From Sphaerochaeta sp. Phil3 (GTDB lineage: Bacteria; Spirochaetota; Spirochaetia; Sphaerochaetales; Sphaerochaetaceae), in contig MSGT01000059.1 in NCBI GenBank assembly GCA_001940825.1, forward strand, positions 1-60,302: 60,302 bases of DNA. The letters are read 5' to 3'. The position numbers and the translations under genes are program-made. The notes beneath the pieces were generated by a model. That model was not told where the DNA came from and made no database searches. It saw only the letters and a program-made list of their open reading frames with translations. Shown piece by piece: positions 43,540 to 51,149 of this stretch. Position 1 is the stretch's first letter. Each line of letters starts with the position of its first letter.

Positions 43540-44142
43540 TCACATATTCTTCATCTCTTCTATAACTTCATCCAACGTTGTACAAACCTTGTTTCCAACA
43601 AGACCACCAACGAAGTTGTTTACCTTGAAGGTTTCATTGTAGTAGTTGCGTACATCGCTCTTGTAGAGAACAGTCCTTTTTCCCCATCCATATCCAAGGC
43701 CAATCTCAGCTGCAGTTCCAGAGTCGATCTCTATTCCATTGCAGTTGGCAACGATGAAATCACAAAGCCCAATGGCCTTCAAATCCATGTAGAAGCACGA
43801 TGCCTTCACCAATTCGCTGCTATCGTTGTTGATGACGACCTCTTGGGGAAGAAACGTAGTATAGCCCAAAGACCTTAAGGCATCGGAATTGGTTTTATTC
43901 GTGTACCTATCGCCTTCATTGAACAAAGGCCCCGCCATGTAGACCTTGGGCTTGCCCTCCTCGTATGGCATCATGTACTTGTCCAAGGCGACAACAGTCT
44001 CCTTATCTTGGATTTTCGTCATTTCATTTGAAAACGGAATCTCCAAATCACCATACTTCTCCTTGAACACAGCGCGATAAACGCCTTCGACAACATAAAC
44101 AGCAAGAAGAGGATCTTCTTTTCCAACAAGATAGTAATCCAT
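43540..44142 (-). CDS. Nucleoside 2-deoxyribosyltransferase family protein
   Basis: A 200-residue protein of the nucleoside deoxyribosyltransferase family, which swaps the base on deoxynucleosides or hydrolyses them. The core starts at residue 66 with KVYMAGPLF, then DFIVANCNGIEIDSGTAAEIGLGYGWGK, holding the catalytic Glu and the substrate Asp. The N-terminal 60 residues (MDYYLVGKEDPLLAVYVVEG) are an added region whose function I cannot name. GGAGGG lies 5 nt before the ATG, and TGCTACAAT at 44163-44171 is a possible extended -10 box. It fits the nucleoside-scavenging theme. Confidence 0.88.
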   Translation of the reverse strand: MDYYLVGKEDPLLAVYVVEGVYRAVFKEKYGDLEIPFSNEMTKIQDKETVVALDKYMMPYEEGKPKVYMAGPLFNEGDRYTNKTNSDALRSLGYTTFLPQEVVINNDSSELVKASCFYMDLKAIGLCDFIVANCNGIEIDSGTAAEIGLGYGWGKRTVLYKSDVRNYYNETFKVNNFVGGLVGNKVCTTLDEVIEEMKNM

Positions 44143-44347
44143 TAGGCCCTCCAGATTGCCTCATTGTAGCACGTATTGATTCAGCAATGTACAAAAAAGG
44201 CAAGCTCTGTGTCATTGGAAACCCTCATGGATAATCCCCATAGTAAAACCCTTACAATAAAACCATTTGTCTCTCCATGAAAATAAAAGGGACCACAATC
44301 GTGCCCCAGGCGACAAGCACCATGCGAAGACACACAAGAAAACTACA

Positions 44348-44383
44348 GTAGCAAATAAAGTAGCAAATAAAGTAGCAAATAAA
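44348..44383 (+). repeat. Three perfect copies of a 12-bp direct repeat
   Basis: GTAGCAAATAAA occurs three times head to tail, ending just before the operator-like palindrome of the AlbA_2 gene. Iterated sites at this place suggest a regulator binding site or slippage-driven change of promoter spacing. Confidence 0.85.
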
Positions 44384-44385
44384 AT

Positions 44386-44402
44386 CATTCTATGTTAGAA
44401 TG
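44386..44402 (+). promoter_or_regulatory. Palindromic operator-like site before the AlbA_2 gene
   Basis: Perfect inverted repeat CATTCTA-TGT-TAGAATG. It contains TAGAAT, which with TAGCAA 17 nt upstream could act as a promoter, so a bound repressor would block it. Confidence 0.5.
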
Positions 44403-44423
44403 AATCTGAAGGGAGTTTTCGAC

Positions 44424-45755
44424 ATGAGAATGGGTCCGGAAACCGAGAGCATGGAGTATAAGAAATCCACTGGAGAACTTAAAAACGCCATAGTATCTTT
44501 GGCATCAATGTTGAACAAGAATGGGTATGGAACCGTATTCTTTGGGGTGGGCAACAATGGCGAAGCCATAGGACAGCTTATAGGAGATGCAACATTAAGG
44601 GATGTGTCTCAAGCGATTGCAAACTTCATAAAACCCCAAGTCATACCAACAATCACTCTTGAACTTATAGACGAAAAGAACATAGTCAAAGTATACGTAG
44701 AAGGAACGGACAAACCGTATAGTGCCTATGGAAGATACTATATGCGCTCTGCTGATGAAGACAGAGAACTGTCTCCCTCTCAATTGAAGAACATTATGGA
44801 AAAGAAGGTTGAAGCAGATCCCATCGTCAGGATTCCAGCCATATCACAACGTCTTTCATTTGGGCAGCTAAGGACATTATATGCAATAAAAGGTCTCTCC
44901 GTGAATGACTCGGAATTCGAATGGAATACAGGCCTAAGAATGGAAAATGGAAACTACAACTACCTTGCAGAGCTCATGTCAGACATCAATGATGTATCAA
45001 TTAAGGTCGTCACTTTTGCAGGTAGGGACAAAAGCGTTGTAAAGAAAAGAAACGAATATGGATTCAAATGTCTTGTCTTGGCAATGGAGCAGGTGCTTTC
45101 CTATGTTGAAAGCATCAACGAAACGCTTGTAGACATAGGCTCGAAACAACGAGAGGAATCAAAGCTGTTCGACATGGAAAGCTTCAGAGAAGCGTGGACG
45201 AATGCCTGTCTCCATACAAGATGGGACATGCAGATACCTCCTGCAGTGTATGTTTTCAAAGACAGAATCGAAGTGATATCAACAGGCGGTCTGCCACAAG
45301 GAATGACGAAAGAAGAATTCTTCAAAGGCATCAGCTACCCAGTGAACCTGAAGCTACAGAAAATCTTCGGACAACTTGGATATGTGGAGCAAACAGGGCA
45401 CGGAATACCTTTGATCACGAAGAACTACGGAACACATGCATTCGAACTTACAAGGAACCATGTCAATGTTGTGATCCCCTTCAACAAAGAGAATGAAAAA
45501 GAACCAAAGGAACCTGTTACATTCCAAAATCACTACTCGGACAACATGAACAGATCTCAGTCACTTCTCTACTCCATCGTAAGTGAAAATCCAAACTACA
45601 CCATAAAGGATATGGTGAAGGAATCGGGCATGAGCGATGGCTACGTAAGGAAAGTGCTGCAGTTTTTGAAGACAAACGGGTATGTAGAAAGAGAAGGCTC
45701 AAACAAAACGGGCCATTGGAAAACCAACGTTCCCACACACAACGAAGATGCTTGA
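44424..45755 (+). CDS. AlbA_2 (Schlafen-type) domain ATP-binding regulator
   Basis: About 443 residues. N-terminal AlbA_2 domain (about 1-125: ESMEYKKSTGELKNAIVSLA, then GTVFFGVGNNGEAIG), a helical middle, a HATPase_c_4-type domain (about 250-355: SFREAWTNACLHTRW, then STGGLPQGMTKEEFFKG, GHGIPLI), and a C-terminal winged helix (about 385-435: DMVKESGMSDGYVRKVLQFL). The family (COG2865) is usually called a transcriptional regulator or helicase-related protein and is frequent in defence-rich regions. The start at 44424 has AAGGGAG 8 nt upstream; an in-frame ATG at 44400 lies within the palindrome. The wHTH and upstream palindrome suggest self-control. Confidence 0.85.
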   Translation: MRMGPETESMEYKKSTGELKNAIVSLASMLNKNGYGTVFFGVGNNGEAIGQLIGDATLRDVSQAIANFIKPQVIPTITLELIDEKNIVKVYVEGTDKPYSAYGRYYMRSADEDRELSPSQLKNIMEKKVEADPIVRIPAISQRLSFGQLRTLYAIKGLSVNDSEFEWNTGLRMENGNYNYLAELMSDINDVSIKVVTFAGRDKSVVKKRNEYGFKCLVLAMEQVLSYVESINETLVDIGSKQREESKLFDMESFREAWTNACLHTRWDMQIPPAVYVFKDRIEVISTGGLPQGMTKEEFFKGISYPVNLKLQKIFGQLGYVEQTGHGIPLITKNYGTHAFELTRNHVNVVIPFNKENEKEPKEPVTFQNHYSDNMNRSQSLLYSIVSENPNYTIKDMVKESGMSDGYVRKVLQFLKTNGYVEREGSNKTGHWKTNVPTHNEDA

Positions 45756-45803
45756 TAAGCGAAAACGTTTGAAAGTTGCCACAAACAATGCAAATCTGGA
45801 GCA

Positions 45804-46592
45804 TCACCCAAGCGCAACATCCAGGACCATCATGAGGGCAAAGCCAACGACAGCACCCATAGTACCAATGTTTGTATGTTCACCGGCTTGAGACTCTGGA
45901 ATAAGCTCCTCCACAACCACATAGAACATTGCACCTGCAGCGAACGACAGAATGTATGGAAGGATTGGAGTAAAAATCTGCGTAAGGAGAATCGTCAACA
46001 ATGCACCAACCGGTTCGACGACACCTGAAAGGAATCCATAACCAAATGCCTTTCTCTTTGAAAGACCCGTACCTACAAGCGGCATGGATATGATTGCACC
46101 CTCCGGGAAGTTCTGAATTGCAATTCCAACAGAAAGTGCAAATGCTCCCGCCGTCGTTATCACGTTGCCACCTGACAGCATACCTGCAAGCACTACGCCA
46201 ACGGCCATGCCTTCTGGAAGGTTGTGTATGGTGACGGCAAGAAAAAGCATGAGAGACTTCCCAAGCCCGCTTGGCCTGCCCTCAGGCTTGTCGGAATCCA
46301 AATGCAAGTGGGGAACAACCGAATCAAGCACCAAAAGCAGTAGGGTTCCTGTTAAAAAACCAACCAAAGCAGGAATCCAAGCTATCGTTCCGGCATTCTC
46401 AGCCATATCTATGGCAGGCATGATAAGGGACCATATAGAGGCTGCTATCATGACACCCGATGCAAAACCAAGCAAAGCTTTTTGCACACTCGCCTTCATG
46501 TCCTTCTTTAGAAAGAACACCATAGCCGCACCCAAAGTAGTACCAAGAAACGGAATCAGAACCCCAATCGCAACCTTGCCGTAGTCACTCAT
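45804..46592 (-). CDS. ZIP-family metal transporter
   Basis: A 262-residue ZIP transporter with eight membrane helices. Metal-site motifs HNLPEGMAVG (helix 4) and QNFPEGAIIS (helix 5, Gln replacing the usual His) are visible, and a His-containing loop (VPHLHLDSDKPEG) follows helix 3. It imports zinc, iron or manganese. The ATG at 46592 with GGGGA 7 nt upstream is preferred; the open frame extends 81 nt further without a ribosome site. Convergent with the AlbA_2 gene. Confidence 0.92.
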   Translation of the reverse strand: MSDYGKVAIGVLIPFLGTTLGAAMVFFLKKDMKASVQKALLGFASGVMIAASIWSLIMPAIDMAENAGTIAWIPALVGFLTGTLLLLVLDSVVPHLHLDSDKPEGRPSGLGKSLMLFLAVTIHNLPEGMAVGVVLAGMLSGGNVITTAGAFALSVGIAIQNFPEGAIISMPLVGTGLSKRKAFGYGFLSGVVEPVGALLTILLTQIFTPILPYILSFAAGAMFYVVVEELIPESQAGEHTNIGTMGAVVGFALMMVLDVALG

Positions 46593-46788
46593 TTGCCATC
46601 CCCTTTTGAAGTCCAATCTAGGCTCAATCCCCAATGCGGGAAACAGAGCCCACAACAAAGTTAACAGAACCACCCGCCTATTTCAAGGACGACAACGCAA
46701 CTACTACAACCAAGAAGTACACCTAAAACAGCAGGCTTTGGTTCACCACCAAGTCAATTACCAATTCTATCACCAAGTTTATTGATGA

Positions 46789-46935
46789 GTGAATGACAAA
46801 ACCCACGAAATCGAAGGGACGACTTTCGATTTCGACATGGATGCCTTTAGGGAGGCAACTATAAACGCCTTTCTTCACAACGATTGGACAAACGGGAAAC
46901 TAGCCAATGTTCACAGCCTATTCGAACCGCATCGA
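46789..46935 (+). pseudogene. Fragment of an AlbA_2/HATPase_c_4-type regulator
   Basis: The translated stretch FDFDMDAFREATINAFLHNDWTNG matches the ATPase part of the AlbA_2 gene (LFDMESFREAWTNACLHTRW), including the asparagine of the ATP site. Nothing resembling the AlbA domain precedes it, and the frame soon runs antisense into the ribokinase gene. It is a remnant of a second gene of this family. The rest of the 384-base gap (46593-46976) shows only A/C-rich sequence. Confidence 0.6.
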
Positions 46936-46976
46936 AATACCATCGAGGGGTTCTATTCCTCAGAACCTGATGTCTT

Positions 46977-47882
46977 TTACCTTAGGACCCCTACTTCATT
47001 CCCAAATGGAATCGAGTCCATGGCACCTGGACGCGAGACAGTAATCGAACTTGCAAGACCAGCACGCTTGAGGGAATCCTCTGCATTCATGCCGTTGAGT
47101 CGTGATGCAATGAAATAACCCATGAACGTATCACCGGCGGCGGTCGTATCCACCACGCACGTCTTCACCGCAGAGATCTTCAAAGTCTGCCACTGGAACG
47201 AATAGTATGCACCATCTCCACCAACGGTCATGACGACTTCACACGAAGGCCACCGCAAGGACAAAGCCTCAATCAAATCCTCGTAGGCAGCGCCACCCTC
47301 AAGCCCGGCAAGGGCCGCCCCTTCAACTTCGTTCACCACCAAGACCGATACTTTTGAGAAATCGATCTGAGAAAGAACCTCGTTCACAGGTGAAGGATTC
47401 AAGAAAATGCGCATACCCTTCTCGTATGCGCTGTCTATCACATATCCAAGGTCGTTTATCTCGCAGTTCACGCAAAGAACATCATCCTTTGAAAAGAAAG
47501 ACAATGTCTCGTCCACCTCTTCCCTTTCGATGCGCTGGTTGCCTCCCCCGTAGAGTATGATGGAGTTCTGCCCATCCTTGTCCACCTGAATTATAGCCTG
47601 ACCCGTCCCGCACGAGGCACGCCTCATATATGAAACATCCACACCAAAACCAGAAAGTTTATCCAGAATGAACTTCCCATCGTCTCCGCATTTTCCTGCA
47701 AGATAAACAGTTGGGCCATCCGCACAGTTCAAAGCCTTTGCAAGTGCGGCAGCCTGGTTGGCACCCTTTCCACCTGCACCTACCGACACGCCAAACGATG
47801 ATTGAGTCTCCCCAGGCGCAACTATATGATCAACATGGAACACCATATCAATGTTTACAGAACTGTAGAATAGAACTTTCAT
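46977..47882 (-). CDS. rbsK: PfkB-family ribokinase
   Basis: A 301-residue sugar kinase that phosphorylates ribose (or a close relative such as deoxyribose). Substrate signature GAGGKGANQAAALAKAL (about 32-48), NPSPVNEV, and the ATP/anion-hole signature DTTAAGDTFMGYF (about 245-257) with the catalytic Asp. The start at 47882 is chosen for AAGGAG 6 nt upstream; the open frame runs 144 nt further through the promoter. It could use ribose freed by nucleoside breakdown. No ribose transporter is next to it. Confidence 0.92.
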   Translation of the reverse strand: MKVLFYSSVNIDMVFHVDHIVAPGETQSSFGVSVGAGGKGANQAAALAKALNCADGPTVYLAGKCGDDGKFILDKLSGFGVDVSYMRRASCGTGQAIIQVDKDGQNSIILYGGGNQRIEREEVDETLSFFSKDDVLCVNCEINDLGYVIDSAYEKGMRIFLNPSPVNEVLSQIDFSKVSVLVVNEVEGAALAGLEGGAAYEDLIEALSLRWPSCEVVMTVGGDGAYYSFQWQTLKISAVKTCVVDTTAAGDTFMGYFIASRLNGMNAEDSLKRAGLASSITVSRPGAMDSIPFGNEVGVLR

Positions 47883-47908
47883 GGAAAACTCCTTGGTACA
47901 CAATCCAA

Positions 47909-47937
47909 AGTATACAAGCATCAGAACTTTTTTGAAA
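47909..47937 (-). promoter_or_regulatory. rbsK: Promoter of ribokinase
   Basis: Minus strand TTTCAA (47932-47937), 17-nt spacer, TATACT (47909-47914); about 20-nt leader. Divergent from the attenuator-controlled transporter promoter. Confidence 0.65.
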
Positions 47938-47956
47938 CAATCATTTTGAAACATAG

Positions 47957-47985
47957 TTGACATAAAACATCGAAAGCTGTATATA
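47957..47985 (+). promoter_or_regulatory. Strong promoter of the attenuated aromatic amino acid transporter
   Basis: TTGACA (47957-47962), 17-nt spacer, TATATA (47980-47985). It begins a leader of about 245 nt holding the Phe/Tyr leader peptide and terminator. Confidence 0.8.
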
Positions 47986-48039
47986 GGATGCAAGTTTATG
48001 CAGGAAACTGCAAAAACGGAAACCAAGATGGAGGGTTAT

Positions 48040-48138
48040 ATGAAGACATTGGTTCTTAAGTCAGACTCAGCAATGAACACAGCCCTCTTTTCGTCCTATT
48101 TCTACTTTTACTTTAGAAGTCCTCACCAATACGCCTGA
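48040..48138 (+). CDS. Phe/Tyr-rich leader peptide (attenuation control)
   Basis: A 32-residue open frame with GGAGGG 4 nt before its ATG and a TGA stop at 48136-48138. Residues 17-25 read FSSYFYFYF, and Tyr31 is next to the end: four Phe and four Tyr in 15 residues, six of them consecutive. This is the hallmark of a leader peptide whose translation senses charged tRNA-Phe and tRNA-Tyr. It ends 30 nt before an intrinsic terminator and precedes a transporter of the aromatic amino acid family. The peptide itself probably has no other function. Confidence 0.85.
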   Translation: MKTLVLKSDSAMNTALFSSYFYFYFRSPHQYA

Positions 48139-48196
48139 GCGTTGGAAACCATAGAAAAGAATGTGATGGGTCCTCCTCAGACGGAGGACCTTTTTT
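48126..48196 (+). promoter_or_regulatory. Transcription attenuator with three competing hairpins
   Basis: Hairpin 1:2 is 48126-48134 with 48139-48145 (CCAA..CGC/GCGTTGG), with the leader stop codon in its loop. Antiterminator 2:3 is 48144-48152 with 48166-48173 (GGA..CCAT/ATGG.TCC). Terminator 3:4 is 48169-48176 with 48183-48190 (GGTCCTCC/GGAGGACC, 8 bp) followed by six T residues. 1:2 excludes 2:3, and 2:3 excludes 3:4, as in trp/phe attenuators. A ribosome stalled at the Phe/Tyr codons would favour 2:3 and read-through. Confidence 0.8.
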
Positions 48197-48238
48197 ATTG
48201 CAATTACAATCCGCAGAGACGGATGAAGGAGAATGGAG

Positions 48239-49210
48239 ATGAAGAAAGTCGTTAGAATCGGTTTGGTACTGACAATGATGGCCTTGTGTGTGGCAAGTGC
48301 CTTCGCAGGTGGAAGCAACGAGAGTGCGGGAAGCCCAGGCAAGACCTATACCGTGGGGATATGCCAGCTCGTGCAGCACAACGCCCTTGACGCAGCTACC
48401 AAGGGCTTTGAGGATGCTCTCAAGGACAAGCTTGGAGACAGCGTGAAGATAATCGAACAGAACGCATCTGGCGACGTTGCCACATGCATAACCATAGTCA
48501 ATGGCTTCGTGTCATCCAACGTGGATCTCATAATGGCCAATGCAACCCCAGCCCTTCAGGCAGCGCAGGCCGCAACAGGTGACATCCCAATCCTTGGAAC
48601 AAGCGTCACGGACTATGGCACAGCCCTTGGAATGGAGAACTTCACAGGAACCACAGGTGTCAACATCTCAGGAACGAGCGATTTGGCACCGCTTGATCAG
48701 CAGGCCAACATGATAATGGAGCTTTTCCCAAGCGCAAAGAAGGTTGGAATGCTCTACTGTTCGGCAGAGGCCAATTCAGTTTACCAAGTGAACATTATAA
48801 AGGCAGCTCTTGAGAGCCACGGAATAAAGTGTCAGGACTTTGCATTCTCCGATTCCAACGATGTGTCGGCAGTAACGGCAAATGCCTGCAGTTGGAGCGA
48901 TGTAATCTACATCCCAACCGACAACACCGCTGCATCCTGCACTGAAACGATTCGCAACGTTGTGGAACCTGCGAAGATTCCTGTTGTTGCAGGAGAGGAA
49001 GGAATCTGCAAGGGCTGCGGAGTCGCAACGCTTTCGATAAGCTACTACGACCTTGGATACAGGACAGGCGAAATGGCGGCTGAAATCCTAAGAGGTGCAG
49101 ACGTATCGACCATGCCAATCCAGTACGCTCCAAAGTTCACAAAGGAATACAACGCAGAGCTCTGCTCCATACTTGGAGTCGAGGTTCCTGAAGACTACGT
49201 TGCAATCTAA
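48239..49210 (+). CDS. ABC transporter substrate-binding protein (COG2984, TrpX-like)
   Basis: A 323-residue periplasmic binding protein of the ABC_sub_bind/COG2984 family, annotated elsewhere as putative tryptophan/tyrosine transport. Signal peptide about 1-25 (cleavage near SAFA-GGSNES), then QLVQHNALDAATKGFEDAL, and the C-terminal pair CGVATLSISYYDLGYRTGEMAAEILRG split by the usual hinge. The start at 48239 (AAGGAG 7 nt upstream) is preferred to the ATG 6 nt earlier. The upstream Phe/Tyr attenuator suggests tyrosine and/or phenylalanine as cargo, an inference. Confidence 0.9.
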   Translation: MKKVVRIGLVLTMMALCVASAFAGGSNESAGSPGKTYTVGICQLVQHNALDAATKGFEDALKDKLGDSVKIIEQNASGDVATCITIVNGFVSSNVDLIMANATPALQAAQAATGDIPILGTSVTDYGTALGMENFTGTTGVNISGTSDLAPLDQQANMIMELFPSAKKVGMLYCSAEANSVYQVNIIKAALESHGIKCQDFAFSDSNDVSAVTANACSWSDVIYIPTDNTAASCTETIRNVVEPAKIPVVAGEEGICKGCGVATLSISYYDLGYRTGEMAAEILRGADVSTMPIQYAPKFTKEYNAELCSILGVEVPEDYVAI

Positions 49211-49316
49211 TGTTTGAACAAACAAGCCGGCTATACTGCCATACAACGCAGAAGTCGGCTTGCTCATGTATATGAAAGGATGCGCGATATGGGCGCACCA
49301 TTAGGAGGAAAGGAAC

Positions 49317-50240
49317 TTGAATATATCATCTTTGATAAGTGCGCTCCCAGGCGCAACAGCACAAGGCCTGATCTGGGGCATAATGGCCATAGGAGTATAC
49401 CTTACATACAAGGTCCTTGACTTTTCTGACCTCACGGTGGATGGGACAATGGCCACAGGCGGTGCTGTATGCGTAATGCTCATGATAAACGGCACGAACC
49501 TTTGGGTGGCCCTTCTATGTTCAGTCCTCGCAGGCATGGCTGCAGGACTTGTGACTGGAATCTTCCACACAAAAATGGGAATCCCTCCAATCCTTTCCGG
49601 AATCCTTACGCAGCTTGCCCTGTACTCCATAAACCTATGGATCATGGGGTTCAAGGCGAACCAGGGTATAAACGTAACGAAGTACGACCTACTTGTAAGT
49701 GCAAGGAACGTAAGGCACCTTGGAATGGACAATCCAATATTCATAATGCTGGCAGTCACAGCCATTCTTATAGTCGTCCTCTACTGGTTCTTTGGAACGG
49801 AGCTTGGAAGTTCACTTAGGGCCACCGGATGCAACGAGCAAATGGCGAAAGCTCAGGGGATAAACGTAGACAGATGCAAACGCATAGGACTAATGATCTC
49901 AAACGGAATCGTTGCGCTCTCGTCTGCACTGTTTGCACAGTACCAAGGCTCGGTAGACGTTAACATGGGCCGTGGGGCAATTGTCATAGGGCTTGCAGCT
50001 GTGATAATCAGCACCGTCATCTTTGGAAAGCTCTTCCACAACTTTGGACTCAAGCTCATGGCAGTGTCCATAGGAGCTGTACTCTACTACATAGTCATCC
50101 AAGTTGTGCTGTGGCTTGGACTCAATACCAACCTTCTTAAGCTGTTGTCTGCACTGGTGGTCGCATTCTTCCTTGCAATCCCCTACTGGACAAAGAACGC
50201 CAAGAACATGAAGAGAAGCAAAGGAGCCAAACATGCTTGA
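49317..50240 (+). CDS. ABC transporter permease (COG4120, TrpY-like)
   Basis: A 307-residue permease of the COG4120 family with about 8-9 membrane helices. Conserved stretches: DFSDLTVDGTMATGGAV (about 36-52) and the coupling loop SLRATGCNEQMAKAQGIN (about 167-184). The start is TTG at 49317, supported by AGGAGG 8 nt upstream; the gap of 106 nt after the binding protein shows no strong terminator. It overlaps the ATPase gene by 8 nt. Confidence 0.9.
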   Translation: MNISSLISALPGATAQGLIWGIMAIGVYLTYKVLDFSDLTVDGTMATGGAVCVMLMINGTNLWVALLCSVLAGMAAGLVTGIFHTKMGIPPILSGILTQLALYSINLWIMGFKANQGINVTKYDLLVSARNVRHLGMDNPIFIMLAVTAILIVVLYWFFGTELGSSLRATGCNEQMAKAQGINVDRCKRIGLMISNGIVALSSALFAQYQGSVDVNMGRGAIVIGLAAVIISTVIFGKLFHNFGLKLMAVSIGAVLYYIVIQVVLWLGLNTNLLKLLSALVVAFFLAIPYWTKNAKNMKRSKGAKHA

Positions 50241-51027
50241 CCTGATCAACATAAGAAAGACATTCAATCCCCATACTATAAATGAAAAGGTAGCTCTGAA
50301 CGGAGTGAACCTGCACATGGAATCGGGAGACTTCGTGACCGTCATAGGAGGAAACGGAGCTGGAAAATCCACTATATTGAACGCAATCGCAGGACTTTGG
50401 CCACTCGATGAAGGACGAATCGTCATAGATGGTCAGGATGTGACAGGCCTTTGCGAATACAAGCGTGCAGCGTTCATAGGAAGAGTGTTCCAGGATCCAA
50501 TGATGGGTACCGCCGGCAACATGCAAATAGAAGAGAACCTGGCAATTGCAAAACGCCGTGGACAAAAACGAGGACTTTGCATAGGAATAACGAAGGAGGA
50601 ACGCCAACAGTACAAGGAAATGCTTGCAACGCTTGGACTTGGACTTGAAGACAGACTGACCACAAAAGTCAAACTCCTCTCAGGCGGACAAAGGCAGGCC
50701 CTCACTCTCCTCATGGCCACACTTACAAAGCCAAAGCTGCTTCTTCTCGACGAGCACACCGCCGCGCTCGACCCAAGGACCGCCGGCAAAGTGCTTGAAC
50801 TGTCCAATAGAATCGTCAAAGAGCACAGACTTATGACACTGATGGTCACGCACAACATGAAAGACGCCATCGCATACGGCAATCGCCTCATCATGATGCA
50901 TCAAGGAAGGATAATCCTTGACATCTCCGGAGACGAAAAACGGTGCCTCACCGTACCCGTACTCATGAACGAATTCGCAAAGGCAAGCGGGGACGAACTG
51001 GCCACAGACAGGGCGCTTCTCTCATAG
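50233..51027 (+). CDS. ABC transporter ATP-binding protein (COG1101, TrpZ-like)
   Basis: A 264-residue ATPase partner of the permease. Walker A GGNGAGKS (39-46), signature LLSGGQRQALTLLMA, Walker B LLLLDEHTAALDPRTAGK with His after the glutamate (DEHTAALDP, typical of this family), and switch His in VTHNMKDA. Its start overlaps the permease end by 8 nt. Last gene of the attenuated operon, followed by a strong hairpin. Confidence 0.92.
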   Translation: MLDLINIRKTFNPHTINEKVALNGVNLHMESGDFVTVIGGNGAGKSTILNAIAGLWPLDEGRIVIDGQDVTGLCEYKRAAFIGRVFQDPMMGTAGNMQIEENLAIAKRRGQKRGLCIGITKEERQQYKEMLATLGLGLEDRLTTKVKLLSGGQRQALTLLMATLTKPKLLLLDEHTAALDPRTAGKVLELSNRIVKEHRLMTLMVTHNMKDAIAYGNRLIMMHQGRIILDISGDEKRCLTVPVLMNEFAKASGDELATDRALLS

Positions 51028-51066
51028 CCCGGCTCAGCCCGATGCCATTGAGCCTACGCAAAAGCA

Positions 51067-51115
51067 AAAGGCTGCATCAGAGGTGGATTACACCTGACGA
51101 TGCAGCCTTTCTTTT
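51067..51115 (+). terminator. Bidirectional terminator between convergent transporter operons
   Basis: Long stem AAAGGCTGCATC (51067-51078) with GATGCAGCCTTT (51099-51110) and an inner GGTG/CACC, followed by CTTTTC on the plus strand and TTGCTTTTG on the minus strand, so it can serve both operons. Confidence 0.82.
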
Positions 51116-51149
51116 CAAGACGAGGGCCAAACGCCCAAACGAACCGAGC

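Noticed and set aside
44348-44383. CRISPR-like repeats
   Set aside because: Units are 12 bp, abut each other without spacers, and no cas gene is present.
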